NCBI GenBank assembly: GCA_032622095.1
Contig: CP136066.1
Coordinates: forward strand, 227,608,961-227,672,960
Direction: 5' to 3'
DNA: 64,000 nucleotides
DNA from: Siphonodentalium dalli
Lineage: Eukaryota; Mollusca; Scaphopoda; Gadilida; Siphonodentaliidae
Under the pieces are notes generated by a model. The model ran no database searches and had not been told where the DNA came from. It saw nothing but the letters and a program-made list of their open reading frames with translations. Shown here piece by piece: positions 47,009-56,196 of the stretch (the stretch's first letter is position 1; every line of letters starts with the position of its first letter). The translations under genes and the position numbers were made by a program.

Positions 47009-47384
47009 TTAACCCTTTACCCAACAAACCGGCCAAATAAAGCTTCAACAGCCAAAAATATCTTCGGTCTGTCTCAATAGAACCATACAAATATGGATAT
47101 CATTGGAACCGGCTCATTGACCACATTGTGATAGTTACAGTTAAACCCTGTGCCAATGCATTCTCTTATATATGCGAGTCGACCATAGGTCGCCTCGCAT
47201 ATATAAGAGAATGCATTGGCTTTTTAACACTTTTTACCATTTTTTCTTACATTCTTTAACAATTTTATAATTTTTAATGTGTTAAGCCAATGCATTCTCT
47301 TATATATGCGAGGCGACCTATGGTCGACTCGCATATATAAGAGAATGCATTGGCACAGGGTCGTTATGTTGGGTAAAGGGTTAA
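47009..47384. mobile_element. T1-family TTAA element, copy 3
   Basis: Ends TTAACCCTTTACCCAACA and TGTTGGGTAAAGGGTTAA; 376 bp, the same length as copy 2. Modules lie at 47152-47220 and 47286-47354. Confidence 0.85.
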
Positions 47385-48054
47385 ATTTGATCAAGTGTTT
47401 GTGTTCTATTTCCAGTAAACACGATTCGAGTCTCGCGTAAACACGATCCGGATTTCTTTGAATGCCGTAAATATCTCTCTGCACCAAGACTGTGATCAGT
47501 AGAGCATGAAATGACCAATGAAAATCAGCACCTGAGGTCAAAGGTTAAACTAACCCAAAAACGCCCAAAATATACAAAACCAAATATCAATGATGCAACG
47601 ATACACTGTCAATATAGAAATTTTTCGGATAATAAAATGCTAAATTGATGATTGCAACTAGCATGGCATAGAAGCTACACATAATGTTTCAATATTATAA
47701 TTATAAAGATATGATTACGTCACTCGTATTCAATATTATAATTATAAAGATATGATTACGTCACTCGTATTTAAATTCAGGAAGTACTATTTCTCACTCT
47801 CAGTTTTAAATTTGCACACATTAAGTTCGTGCACAATTCTGATTGAAATCACACTCAAACAGCTCCGCTTACTGAGAAATCAGTTATCTGTCGCATTACA
47901 GTCGCTATAAAATTGCTACTAAATTATTCGGTACTAAATGTTGAAATTCTTGAAAATATTCAATTATATTGGACATATGAGGTAATACTGGACTCTTTAT
48001 ACACTTTTCGGTGTTTTATTGTTGTCCTAGTTTGAATTTAAGGGTTAAACTACC
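47385..48054. other. Intergenic, with a 41-bp duplication
   Basis: At 47688-47769 a stretch with TTCAATATTATAATTATAAA and GATATGATTACGTCACTCG is present twice, 41 bp apart, so two TTACGTCA (CRE-like) sites lie side by side. Nothing else was recognised. Confidence 0.6.
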
Positions 48055-48135
48055 CTTATGGAGCCCCTCACAGACGTGAGCAGACAATACTCAGCAATAC
48101 AAGCTGTCACCTGTATGGGGCTCCATAAGGGTTAA
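48055..48135. mobile_element. 81-bp TTAA-flanked miniature element
   Basis: Between TTAA at 48055-48058 and 48132-48135 the arms CCCTTATGGAGCCCC and GGGGCTCCATAAGGG are perfect inverses. The centre contains GAGCAGACAATACTC. It resembles the GAGAGCCCC units at 42041 and in the 52-kb array. Confidence 0.6.
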
Positions 48136-48275
48136 AGGCATGGAAAAATGAGTGTGGAAACAATAATTGGTTTTGAAGAACTCCCCCTTATAAGTTTTAA
48201 ACAGTTTTAATACCGACAAATGTAGGAGCCATCGAATCATATTGTACTTTTAATATTTAGGCTTTCTCCTCCTCG

Positions 48276-48636
48276 TAAGTCGGAATTTTTTTTACCCTGT
48301 ATAAGGTCGCCTCGCATATATAAGAGAATGCATTGGCCTAACAATTTTTTAAATAAATGTTTCTTAAAAGTTTTAGGACATAAAATAAAAAACATCCATT
48401 ACCCTGCAGGGAGCCCCACACATATATAGAAGCATATAGAAGAGTGTCGTCTGCTCATGTTTGTCTGGGGCTCTGTATGGGTGAAATTATAAAATTGTTA
48501 AAGAATACAAGAAAAAATTATTAAAATTGTAAAAAATTGTTAGGCCAATGCATTCTCTTATATATGCGAGGCGACCTATGGTCGACTCGCATATATAAGA
48601 GAATGCATTGGCACAGGGTAAAAAAATCCCGACTTA
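48276..48636. mobile_element. Inverted-repeat element, family T4, with nested insertion
   Basis: The ends are TAAGTCGGAATTTTTTTTAC and, read inward on the minus strand, TAAGTCGGGATTTTTTTAC, each followed by CCTGT. The left module is half deleted (48301-48338) and the right one is complete (48543-48612). Between them sits an 85-bp GGGAGCCCC/GGGGCTC element (about 48401-48485). The same palindromic module is therefore used under yet another pair of termini. Confidence 0.6.
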
Positions 48637-48825
48637 CGACTGGATTTGATATGGCGGGTCACATTTAGGCTTTCTCCTCCCTGTTAATGTGAATGTTGAA
48701 AAAGAAATTGTTGAAACATTATGTGTGACTTAAAATTTGTTTTAGCACCAATTATTGTTAACTTTCAGTGACTTGTAACAATCGAGAAGTTTTAGTAAAA
48801 ACGAAACAAACTACAGATAGGGGTG

Positions 48826-48979
48826 TACAGTAATGCCCTAAATAATCGACACCTTAACCACAGCAGAATTATGGGTAATTTTTCAGGATTTAGTCGGAAA
48901 TATGGCTTGTTGCCATTCATCGGAAAGCTCGCATAATTCTGCTGTGGTTAAGGAGTCGATTATTTAGGGCATTACTGTA
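48826..48979. mobile_element. CAGTAATGCCC-family MITE, internally deleted
   Basis: The right arm is cut short after CATTCATCGGAAAGCTCG. TA flanks are kept at both ends. Confidence 0.8.
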
Positions 48980-49010
48980 GCTGAATAGGTCATTGTCGCA
49001 TGGCTTCGAG

Positions 49011-49095
49011 CAAAAAGACACCCAGGATATCTCAAACGTGCAAAAAGACACACAGGATGTCCCAAACGGGCAAAAAGACACCCAGGATCTCCAAG
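49011..49095. repeat. 30-bp tandem repeat, three copies
   Basis: GCAAAAAGACACCCAGGAT, then TCTCAAAC or TCCCAAAC, repeats every 30 bp. Confidence 0.8.
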
Positions 49096-49412
49096 TCTCA
49101 CCAAACAAGGGGAAATTAGATTAGTCGTCTGCTATATATTTATTAATATTATGATAATTATTTGTTTGTGATCGGAGTGAAATATCAACGGAATTTAAAT
49201 GGACATATATACCATCCGCTTTGAGTCTGACTGGCAGCGCAGTTCAGTATTAATAAATCGCAGACGACTAATGTAAATTCCCGTTGAGTTTGAGATGCGC
49301 GTCTTTTTACATGTTTGAGATATCCTGGGTGTTTTGTTTATGGAAACCATTCTACAATGACCAATTAAGCATTACTGTAGAGGTGTAGGTACAACTGGCT
49401 TCGATAATAATG

Positions 49413-49629
49413 TACAGTAATGCTCTAATTAATCGACCTCTTAACCACAGCAGAATTATGGGTAATTTTTCAGGATTTAGTCGGAAATATGGCTTGTTGC
49501 CATTCATCGGAAAGCTCTCGGGGAGAGCTTTCCGATGAATGGCAACAAGCTATATTTCCGATTAAATCCTGAAAAATTACCCATAATTCTGCTGTGGTTA
49601 TGGAATCGATTAATTAGGGCATTACTGTA
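49413..49629. mobile_element. CAGTAATGCCC-family MITE, full-length hairpin
   Basis: TA-flanked 217-bp hairpin with centre GAAAGCTCTCGGGGAGAGC and a TGCTCTAATT variant at the left end. Confidence 0.85.
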
Positions 49630-49732
49630 TCTCTAGTGAAACTCCTGCTTTGTGACTTGACAATTTCTGGAAAACTACAACAACCTCGAACAAGGCAGCA
49701 ACGGAAGATGTCAGATCATTTCCACTTGTACA

Positions 49733-50177
49733 CAAGCCTGCAAATAGTGTGTCTGTCATTTGCAGAATGAGGTCCCCAGAGGGTGAATTTAGTGATGCTA
49801 TCCCACACAGTGGGCTAGCATCACCAAATTCACCCTCTGGAGACCTCATTCTGCTTAGGCTTCATCTTCTGGGAAGTATCTATAGTATCAAGTTAAGATT
49901 GTTTTTAGTTACATTTCCCTTCTAGGAAGTTTCTATATCCCCTAATTTGCAGAAGATAAAATTCATAATTGAGGTGCCCAATGGGTGAACATCACCAACT
50001 TCAACTGGGGAACTTCAATCTGATCCTAGGTCTGCCATATCAGTTGCGGGCCTAAGCAGAATGAGGTCCCCAGAGGGTGAATTTAGTGATGCTAGCCCGC
50101 TATGCGGGATAGCGTCATTAAATTCACCCTCTGGGGACCTCATTCTGCAAATGACAGACACGCTATTTGCAGGCTTG
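49733..50177. mobile_element. Two-hairpin hAT-like MITE (family H), best-preserved copy
   Basis: A perfect 8-bp duplication CTTGTACA flanks it (49725-49732 and 50178-50185). The ends CAAGCCTGCAAATAGTGTGT and the inverse of GCTATTTGCAGGCTTG match over about 38 bases. Both halves are hairpins, with loops TCCCACACAGTGGG and CCCGCTATGCGGG. An 8-bp duplication with inverted ends places it in the hAT superfamily. It has no transposase. Confidence 0.9.
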
Positions 50178-50185
50178 CTTGTACA

Positions 50186-50888
50186 CTGTAACTGTTAGGA
50201 ATGATCCTGATTTTGAAGTTAATTATCGGTTGTTGGAGCTGATAATTAGTGTCCAAAACGTAACTCACATCAGGTTCAATATGAAGCTGTGATGTGAACA
50301 TTCCTGGAAAATGACGTCGTAACTACGATCTTGAACGAAGCAGCGATGGAGGACATCAGAATATTTCCACTTCTACAACCCCTACTAGAGATACACCCCC
50401 TAGTAGAGTTACATCCCCCAGTAGAGTTATAAGATCTAAGAAAACCAGAGTTCACGCTGTCGGTGGTCAAATTGGACAATGGTTAGTTTTTTTTTCTTCG
50501 AAAATGGCGAAATTAAATTATTTTTGGACAAACCTTTACAAATAGTTTCAAGCATATTAGGGCTGCAACGATTCATTGTGAATTCAATACATCGCGATAC
50601 ACTTGTACACAATAGATTCTGAAATTTACCCAAAAAATTCAGAAATGACAAAAAAATTGGCCAAAATAATTTCCCGGCCAGAGTGAACCCTGAAGAATAC
50701 TGACACTTTGTGATAAATGGAGGGAAATTAAGAAGAACGAACATCACGTCACTCCAATCCAACCATTGTCCTCCAGGAAACTTATGATTTTCCGTCGATG
50801 AGTTTTGTCCAGAGAACTTGGGTATCTGATTTTAACTGGCATTCCTTGTCTTCTCTGTACATAATCCTACAATGGAAAGATTATTCAT
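50186..50888. other. Intergenic; possible isolated hAT-type end
   Basis: TTAGGGCTGCAACGATTCAT at about 50549-50568 resembles the TAGGGCTGCAACGA termini of some hAT elements. The matching right end was not found. CTAGTAGAG.TACA-type words repeat near 50384-50430. The 108-codon minus-strand frame at 50436-50762 has no recognised domain. Confidence 0.35.
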
Positions 50889-51126
50889 CTATATATAACC
50901 TATCTGAAATATAAAATGTGTGAAGAAATTAAGTTTTATTTATTTTTATATCACCTGTCTGAAATATAAAATATGTGAAGAAATAAAGTATTATTTATCT
51001 ATATATAACCTATCTGAAATATAAAATATGTGAAGAAATAAAGTATTATTTATCTATATATAACCTGTCTGAAATAAAAACCTGCCTGAAATATAAAATA
51101 TGTGAAGAAATAAAGTTTTATTTATG
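50889..51126. repeat. Tandem repeat, about 56-bp unit
   Basis: CTGAAATATAAAATATGTGAAGAAAT followed by AAGT and TATTTAT recurs at periods of 55-72 bp, four copies. Confidence 0.85.
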
Positions 51127-51895
51127 TTAAATCCTTCATGTAGCTTCATGAAATTTAGCAAAACACCTGTGCCAATGCATCCTCTTATATACATGTATGC
51201 GAATCTCCCATAGGGAGCTTCGCATATATAAAAGAATTCATTGGTCTAAAAATATTTACCTTGACCTTGTAAGCCAGAGCATTCTCTTATAAATTCAAGA
51301 AATAAGAGAATTCACTGCCACAGGATCTTTAAAGGCACGGGCGGCGTTCGTTGCAGAAATATTCATATTTGTTCAAATCGCCATCAGCAGAAGGAATATT
51401 AAAATATATATAGTTTTGTTCATATGGCAAACATAATCAGCGTGTAAATATAGTATATTGTCGTCAAGACGTACGATGGTGGACGTAAACAAGAACCTTC
51501 TCGTGTTACAGAAGTTTTGCTTCTGTTTACATAACACAGAGCAATTCTATTGGTTAGTCACACACAAATGATATAAACGCTCTTTATTATTTCCATATCA
51601 GGAAAACAGTAACAAATAATGCTCTTTATGTTTACCATATCCAGATCTAAACAAAAGCCAGGATCAGTAACGTTTTTTGCTTTTGTTTACATAACAAAGG
51701 AAAAACATTTGACAATAACATACTGTTTATGCCATATTTCTGATTGGTATAAGAACAATGTCAGTCTATATTTTACTATTCTTTCTGTTTATGGCGGTTT
51801 TCGACGGAGCTGAATATTTTAACAGCATACCCACCGCCAACGCTACCCATATCTTTAATGCTGCACCAGTGCAGCTTCCGTGATGAAAGAGTTAA
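51127..51895 (-). mobile_element. T3-family element split by a nested TTAA element
   Basis: Read on the minus strand, the T3 left end TTAACTCTTTCATCACGG with AGCTGCACTGGTGCAGC lies at 51895-51860. The right part with two modules (51171-51244 and the shortened 51273-51318) and the end CTTCATGAAATT...TTAA lies at 51127-51328. The two pieces are separated by an E4 element (51333-51854) inserted at the TTAA of the GCATTAAAGATCCTG site. The unsplit site exists at 41586-41598. Confidence 0.75.
51333..51854 (-). mobile_element. E4-family TTAA element nested in T3
   Basis: It is 522 bp, between TTAA at 51329-51332 and 51855-51858. The ends AGGCACGGGCGGCG and the inverse of CGCTACCCATATCT differ only by transitions, as expected from decay of methylated CpG. 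It is homologous along its length to 4704-5177 in the opposite orientation, with blocks GATATAAACGCTCTTTATTA, CATTTGACAATAACATACTG and TATTTTAACAGCATACCCAC. The 64-codon frame inside is not a gene. Confidence 0.75.
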
Positions 51896-51950
51896 CCAAG
51901 AGCACGATGTCAAAGAATGAATATAATGATGGGAGTGTTTTTATATTAGA

Positions 51951-52013
51951 ACCCTTTACCCAACAGAACGGCCCTGTGCCAATGCATTCTCTTATATATG
52001 CAAGTCGACCATA
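51951..52013. mobile_element. Truncated T1-family element
   Basis: CCCTTTACCCAACA, a shortened interior and half a palindromic module (51978-52013) are present. The sequence breaks off inside the module loop, where the 157-bp array starts. Confidence 0.65.
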
Positions 52014-52975
52014 GTGATGTGATGTTTGGGATGGATGTCTAACATTACTGACCAAGTCTGAGTTTATTGTGTATAACCCGTAGAGAGCCCCACATAGACT
52101 GGAGCAGACGACTCTCTGTGGTGCATGCTTCCATCTGTGTGAGGCTCCCTGTGGGTTAAACATTAAACTTTATCAGTGATGTTTGGGATGGATGTCTAAC
52201 ATTACTGACCAAGTCTGAGTTTAGTGTGTATAACCCGTAGAGAGCCCCACATAGACTGGAGCAGACGACTCTCTGTAGTGCATGCTTCCATCTGTGTGAG
52301 GCTCCCTGTGGGTTGAACATTAAACTTTATCAGTGATGTTTGGGATGGATGTCTAACATTACTGACCAAGTCTGAGTTTAGTGTGTATAACCCGTAGAGA
52401 GCCCCACATAGACTGGAGCAGACGACTCTCTGTAGTGCATGCTTCCATCTGTGTGAGGCTCCCTGTGGGTTAAACATTAAACTTTATCAGTGATGTTTGG
52501 GATCGATGTCTAACATTACTGACCAAGTCTGAGTTTAGTGTGTATAACCCGTAGAGAGCCCCACATAGACTGGAGCAGACGACTCTCTGTGGTGCATGCT
52601 TCCATCTGTGTGAGGCTCCCTGTGGGTTAAACATTAAACTTTATCAGTGATGTTTGGGATGGATGTCTAACATTACTGACAAAGTCTGAGTTTAGTGTGT
52701 ATAACCCATAGAGAGCCCCACATAGACTGGAGCAGACGACTCTCTGTAGTGCATGCTTCCATCTGTGTGAGGCTCCCTGTGGGTTAAACATTAAACTTTA
52801 TCAGTGATGTTTGGGATGGATGTCTAACATTACTGACCAAGTCTGAGTTTAGTGTGTATAACCCGTAGAGAGCCCCACATAGACTGGAGCAGACGACTCT
52901 CTGTAGTGCATGCTTCCATCTGTGTGAGGCTCCCTGATGGATGTCTAACATTACTGACCAAGTCTGAGTTTAGTA
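52014..52975. repeat. 157-bp tandem array carrying a TIR-like mini-element
   Basis: TATCAGTGATGTTTGGGAT recurs at 52171, 52328, 52485, 52642 and 52799, exactly 157 bp apart. Each unit has TAACCCGTAGAGAGCCCCAC and TGTGAGGCTCCCTGTGGGTT as inverted arms about 95 bp apart, around AGCAGACGACTCTCTG. The last unit is shortened (CTCCCTGATGGATG). Copies differ by only a few bases. Confidence 0.9.
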
Positions 52976-53092
52976 TGTCTGTCATTTGCAGAATGAGGTC
53001 CCCAGAGGGTCAATTTAGTGATCATATCCCGCATAGCGGGCTAGCATCACAAAATTTACCCTCTGGGGAACCTCATTCTGCATGGCCTCATT
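52976..53092. mobile_element. Family-H hAT-like MITE, left half only
   Basis: It begins in GTATGTCTGTCATTTGCAG and forms one hairpin of GAATGAGGTCCCCAGAGGG arms around CCCGCATAGCGGG. The right half is missing. It abuts the 157-bp array directly. Confidence 0.7.
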
Positions 53093-53225
53093 ATTCTCAA
53101 TTTCTATTTGATCACCCTACCAGACTGTTTTACATCACTTTAAGTTAAGTTTTCTTATTAATCATAGCAAATTATGCTATGCCCATTTAACAACTCATTC
53201 GTTATGTAAGATAAGATAAGATTTA

Positions 53226-53490
53226 TTAACCCTTTCAGTGCCAGGTCTGATTTTTGTATCAACCCATATACCCTGTGCCAATGCATTCTCTTATATATGC
53301 GAGTCGACCATAGGTCGCCTCGCATATATAAGAGAATGCATTGGCCTAATAATTTTTCATCATAATAATTTTTTCTATATTCTTTAACAGACTTATTTTG
53401 TAGGTTTAGTGCCATGGAATCTTACGTTTTTCATGGGCATCAAAATTATTACTATGAATATTTGGTGATAGTTTTGAGTTATAACATGCC
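53226..53490. mobile_element. T2-family element, right end missing
   Basis: TTAACCCTTTCAGTGCCAGG starts it. The palindromic module at 53277-53345 and the following T-rich part, to GTTTTGAGTTATAACATG, match 44950-45250. The right TIR is absent. Confidence 0.7.
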
Positions 53491-53737
53491 CCTAAGGTTT
53501 TATCCAGTTTGTTTTTAAATTTGCTATAGCATGCTTAAGCATACCCAAAAAAATTCAACCCAAAAAAAATCAACGGTGTCTGTTGTAACATAATATATAT
53601 ACAATATACATCTGAGAAAGAATATTTGGTGACTATAAATTGACTATAATAGGTGAAACATCTGGAAAATTAGTAAAGATTTTTTTTTAAAGAAATAAAA
53701 TGTCCTCAGAGCATCATTAACCATTGCAATTCAAGTT
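53491..53737. other. Intergenic, no gene recognised
   Basis: A-rich sequence without recognised features. Confidence 0.5.
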
Positions 53738-53926
53738 GAATATTTGTCACTGAAACATGCATTCTGATTGGCCGAGAGCTGCTAATTGGAATATTTGTCA
53801 CTGAAACATGCAATCTGATTGGCCGAGAGCTGCTAATTGGAATATTTGTCACTGAAACAAGCAATCTGATTGGCCGAGAGCTGGTAATTGGAATATTTGT
53901 CACTGAAACATGCAATCTGATTGAGT
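53738..53926. repeat. 51-bp tandem repeat, 3.7 copies
   Basis: GAATATTTGTCACTGAAACA at 53738, 53789, 53840 and 53891, each followed by GCAATCTGATTGGCCGAGAG or a close variant. The unit contains ATTGGCC, which reads as an inverted CCAAT box, but no promoter context is seen. The open frame across it is due to the period being a multiple of three. Confidence 0.9.
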
Positions 53927-54463
53927 AAATTCACAAACTGTTCTCTAGCTGGAATCCTGGAAATCCAACAAAACAATACGTTCAATCTCCTAATATTTTA
54001 TGTTCAATTATGCAATTTCTACACAATGTCTAAACTCTAAATTCTACTAAAATTATAAAATGAACGGTTTGCTGCTGCTACTAATAATAAGATGCAGAAA
54101 TGGAAGATTGTGATAACAGATGAAGAGAAAAGAGAGCTCGTGCAAATGCTATGTGGATATATGGAAAGTGTGAGAAGAGAACTAAATCAAAAGAGGTTTC
54201 CACACCATGCAAGAAGATGCCAACACCGCACCCAAGTTATTCAAAATCAGGGGGTTCCATGGACACACAAGTTTATAGCCAGTGACCCAATAATGAAATA
54301 AGAATTTTGTCTAAATGTATTTTATGCTGCAGCCCTTGTATTCCAGGAATTGCCGCCATTTAAAAGGTACGTAAAATAATCCCGATATACTGGGAATAAC
54401 TCTTAAATAGTTGATTGTAGAAAATTATAGAACGGGACGTTTGAACCCTAGAAGAAACATAAT
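53927..54463. other. Intergenic; one weak open frame
   Basis: The plus-strand frame at 54092-54301 (69 codons) is rich in charged residues and begins MQKWKIVITDEEKRELV. It looks more protein-like than its neighbours, but I recognise no family and see no splice sites that would build a gene around it. Confidence 0.2.
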
Positions 54464-55373
54464 CAGTGTTCGCGCTGGACCGAAATTTCTTTTGGCCAAA
54501 AAAGTGGCCAAATGAAATTTGTGGAGGCCAAATAAAAAAAAATTGGCCAAATTAAAACAACTTTGGCCATATTAAATCCTCATTTTCTGGGGTCACAATA
54601 GATGACTAAATCATATTTTTTAATTATATAACTATCTGACTATGTCGCGTCGCTGACATGTTCAACAACTAATCAAGTAATGGGCTGTGTTAGTTACCAT
54701 TGCAATTTTCTCCGAAATAAAACACTTCAGTTGCTTATTGTCATGAGGTGTTGAATACAGTAATGCTCTAACTCCCCATACGAAAGTATCCCTAGACACT
54801 AATTTTCATCGAAATCCCATGATACTCGGGCGTTCGACCTTGAAATGACCCAAGAGCTTTCCGATGAATGGCAACAAGCCATATTTCCGACTAAATCCTG
54901 AAAAGTTACCCATAATTCTCCTGTAGTTAAGAGGTCGATTAATTAGAGCATTACTGTACCTGTTGTTGTATTGATAACCTTTATGTTGTGAAGCCCATTT
55001 GTTGCTATAAGATGGGAGGCAGTTTGCGACACATTATGTAACTGACATGCCATCGCAGGTACATAAATGCAATGCAATGTATTTCATCTTTCAGACTGCC
55101 TAATCAACAAACTGTGATATAACAAGTGTACAGATTAAGGTTTTTGACGATTAGTAATCGCCTTTGTACAACCATCATCATTCAATCAACGCTCCAATTA
55201 CAAAATAAATTTGGGTTCTCATTGTATGTGTCTGAAGTACGAAACCTGTGCATAAAAAAACCGGCACTATTTTGTCCATTTGTGGTGGAAAAAAAAGGTT
55301 TGGCCAAATGGAAATTTTTTTGTGATCACTTTCGAAAAAAAATGGCTAATGGCCACCAACAGCGCGAACACTG
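54464..55373. mobile_element. Non-autonomous hAT element, 910 bp
   Basis: Perfect 14-bp inverted ends, CAGTGTTCGCGCTG and CAGCGCGAACACTG. The flanks AACATAAT (54456-54463) and AACATAAG (55374-55381) match at 7 of 8. CAGTGTT is a typical hAT start. The subterminal regions carry repeated TTGGCCAAA words (for example TTTTGGCCAAAAAAGTGGCC at the left and GGTTTGGCCAAATGG at the right) that may serve as transposase sites. It has no transposase gene. A MITE is nested at 54756-54959. Confidence 0.85.
54756..54959. mobile_element. CAGTAATGCCC-family MITE with a foreign left arm
   Basis: TA-flanked, with a standard right arm and ends CAGTAATGCTCT and AGAGCATTACTG. From about 54772 to 54852 the left arm is unrelated to the family (ACTCCCCATACGAAAGTATC, then GATACTCGGGCGTTCGACC), so the hairpin can no longer fold fully. 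It is nested in the hAT element. Confidence 0.7.
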
Positions 55374-55597
55374 AACATAAGGGATGATATGGTTCCAATG
55401 GTTAATAAAGTAAAACCCCAGCCATTTAACTTCAGGTGTGGAGCATGATGTACTTTTAGAGAAAGGCATAAATAAGATAGGCGTGTTTCCCCTAACAAGT
55501 TAGAAATGTTACAATCTGGGGGGGGGGGGGGGTTCGGAAGAACAATTAGTTTCCAAATCCGTTTTCTACATTATATATGTGAGGTTTAATTAAGTTT
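55374..55597. other. Intergenic, no gene recognised
   Basis: Contains a poly-G run at 55519-55532. No gene is recognised. Confidence 0.5.
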
Positions 55598-55678
55598 AAT
55601 TCTGCTGTGGTTAAGGAGTCGATTATTTAGGGCATTACTGTAGTTCCAGGTAAAAATGTATGTAATTTCAAGGAATAA
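55598..55678. mobile_element. Right end of a CAGTAATGCCC MITE with its shared flank
   Basis: The last 45 bases of the MITE are followed by GTTCCAGGTAAAAATGTATG and TAATTTCAAGGAATAA, which also follows the MITE at 34253-34288. The two loci therefore share a larger repeat that contained the MITE. Confidence 0.7.
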
Positions 55679-55854
55679 TAAAGTGTTTCATATATTGCAC
55701 TGCATACAATACATTTGTTGGTTATGCTAACACTAACAGGAATATTCATAAAACTAGCTGAACCAAAGATTAAAAAAAAAAAAAATTGATAGATTTACAT
55801 TCCCTCCTGATCCTATTTTTAGTCCCTCCTCAATTTTTTTATTTTTATCATGCC

Positions 55855-56196
55855 TTAAAACCTTTCATGATGGGAGCTGCGTTGGTGGTTGTTTAATGGC
55901 GCTGGTCATATTCTAAGTTATTTCCATATCAATCCTTTCATGATGGGAGCTGTGATAGTGCAGCATTAGATTCCATGTGCCAGTGCATTATCTTATGTAT
56001 GTGAATCTCACATAGGGAGCATTGCATATATACTAGTAAGAGAATGCACTGGCTTACAAGGTCAAGGTAAATATAGTTAGGCTAATGTATTCTCATATAT
56101 GCGAGGTTCCCTATTGGAGACTCACATATATAACAGAATGCATTGGAACATGGTTTTTCGCAAAATTTCAGGAAACCCAAGTCATGGAAGTGTTAA
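55855..56196. mobile_element. T3-family element, copy 4, with a doubled left end
   Basis: A first left end, TTAAAACCTTTCATGATGGG, lies at 55855. A second, ATCCTTTCATGATGGGAGC, lies at about 55931. Two decayed modules follow (55979-56053 and 56080-56147). The right end, CAAGTCATGGAAGTGTTAA, finishes at 56196. The doubled left end suggests recombination between copies. Confidence 0.65.

Noticed and set aside
38383-47354. The regularly recurring palindromes might be taken for a CRISPR-like array.
   Set aside because: Spacing is irregular (tens of bases to kilobases), the copies sit inside transposon termini and the DNA is eukaryotic.
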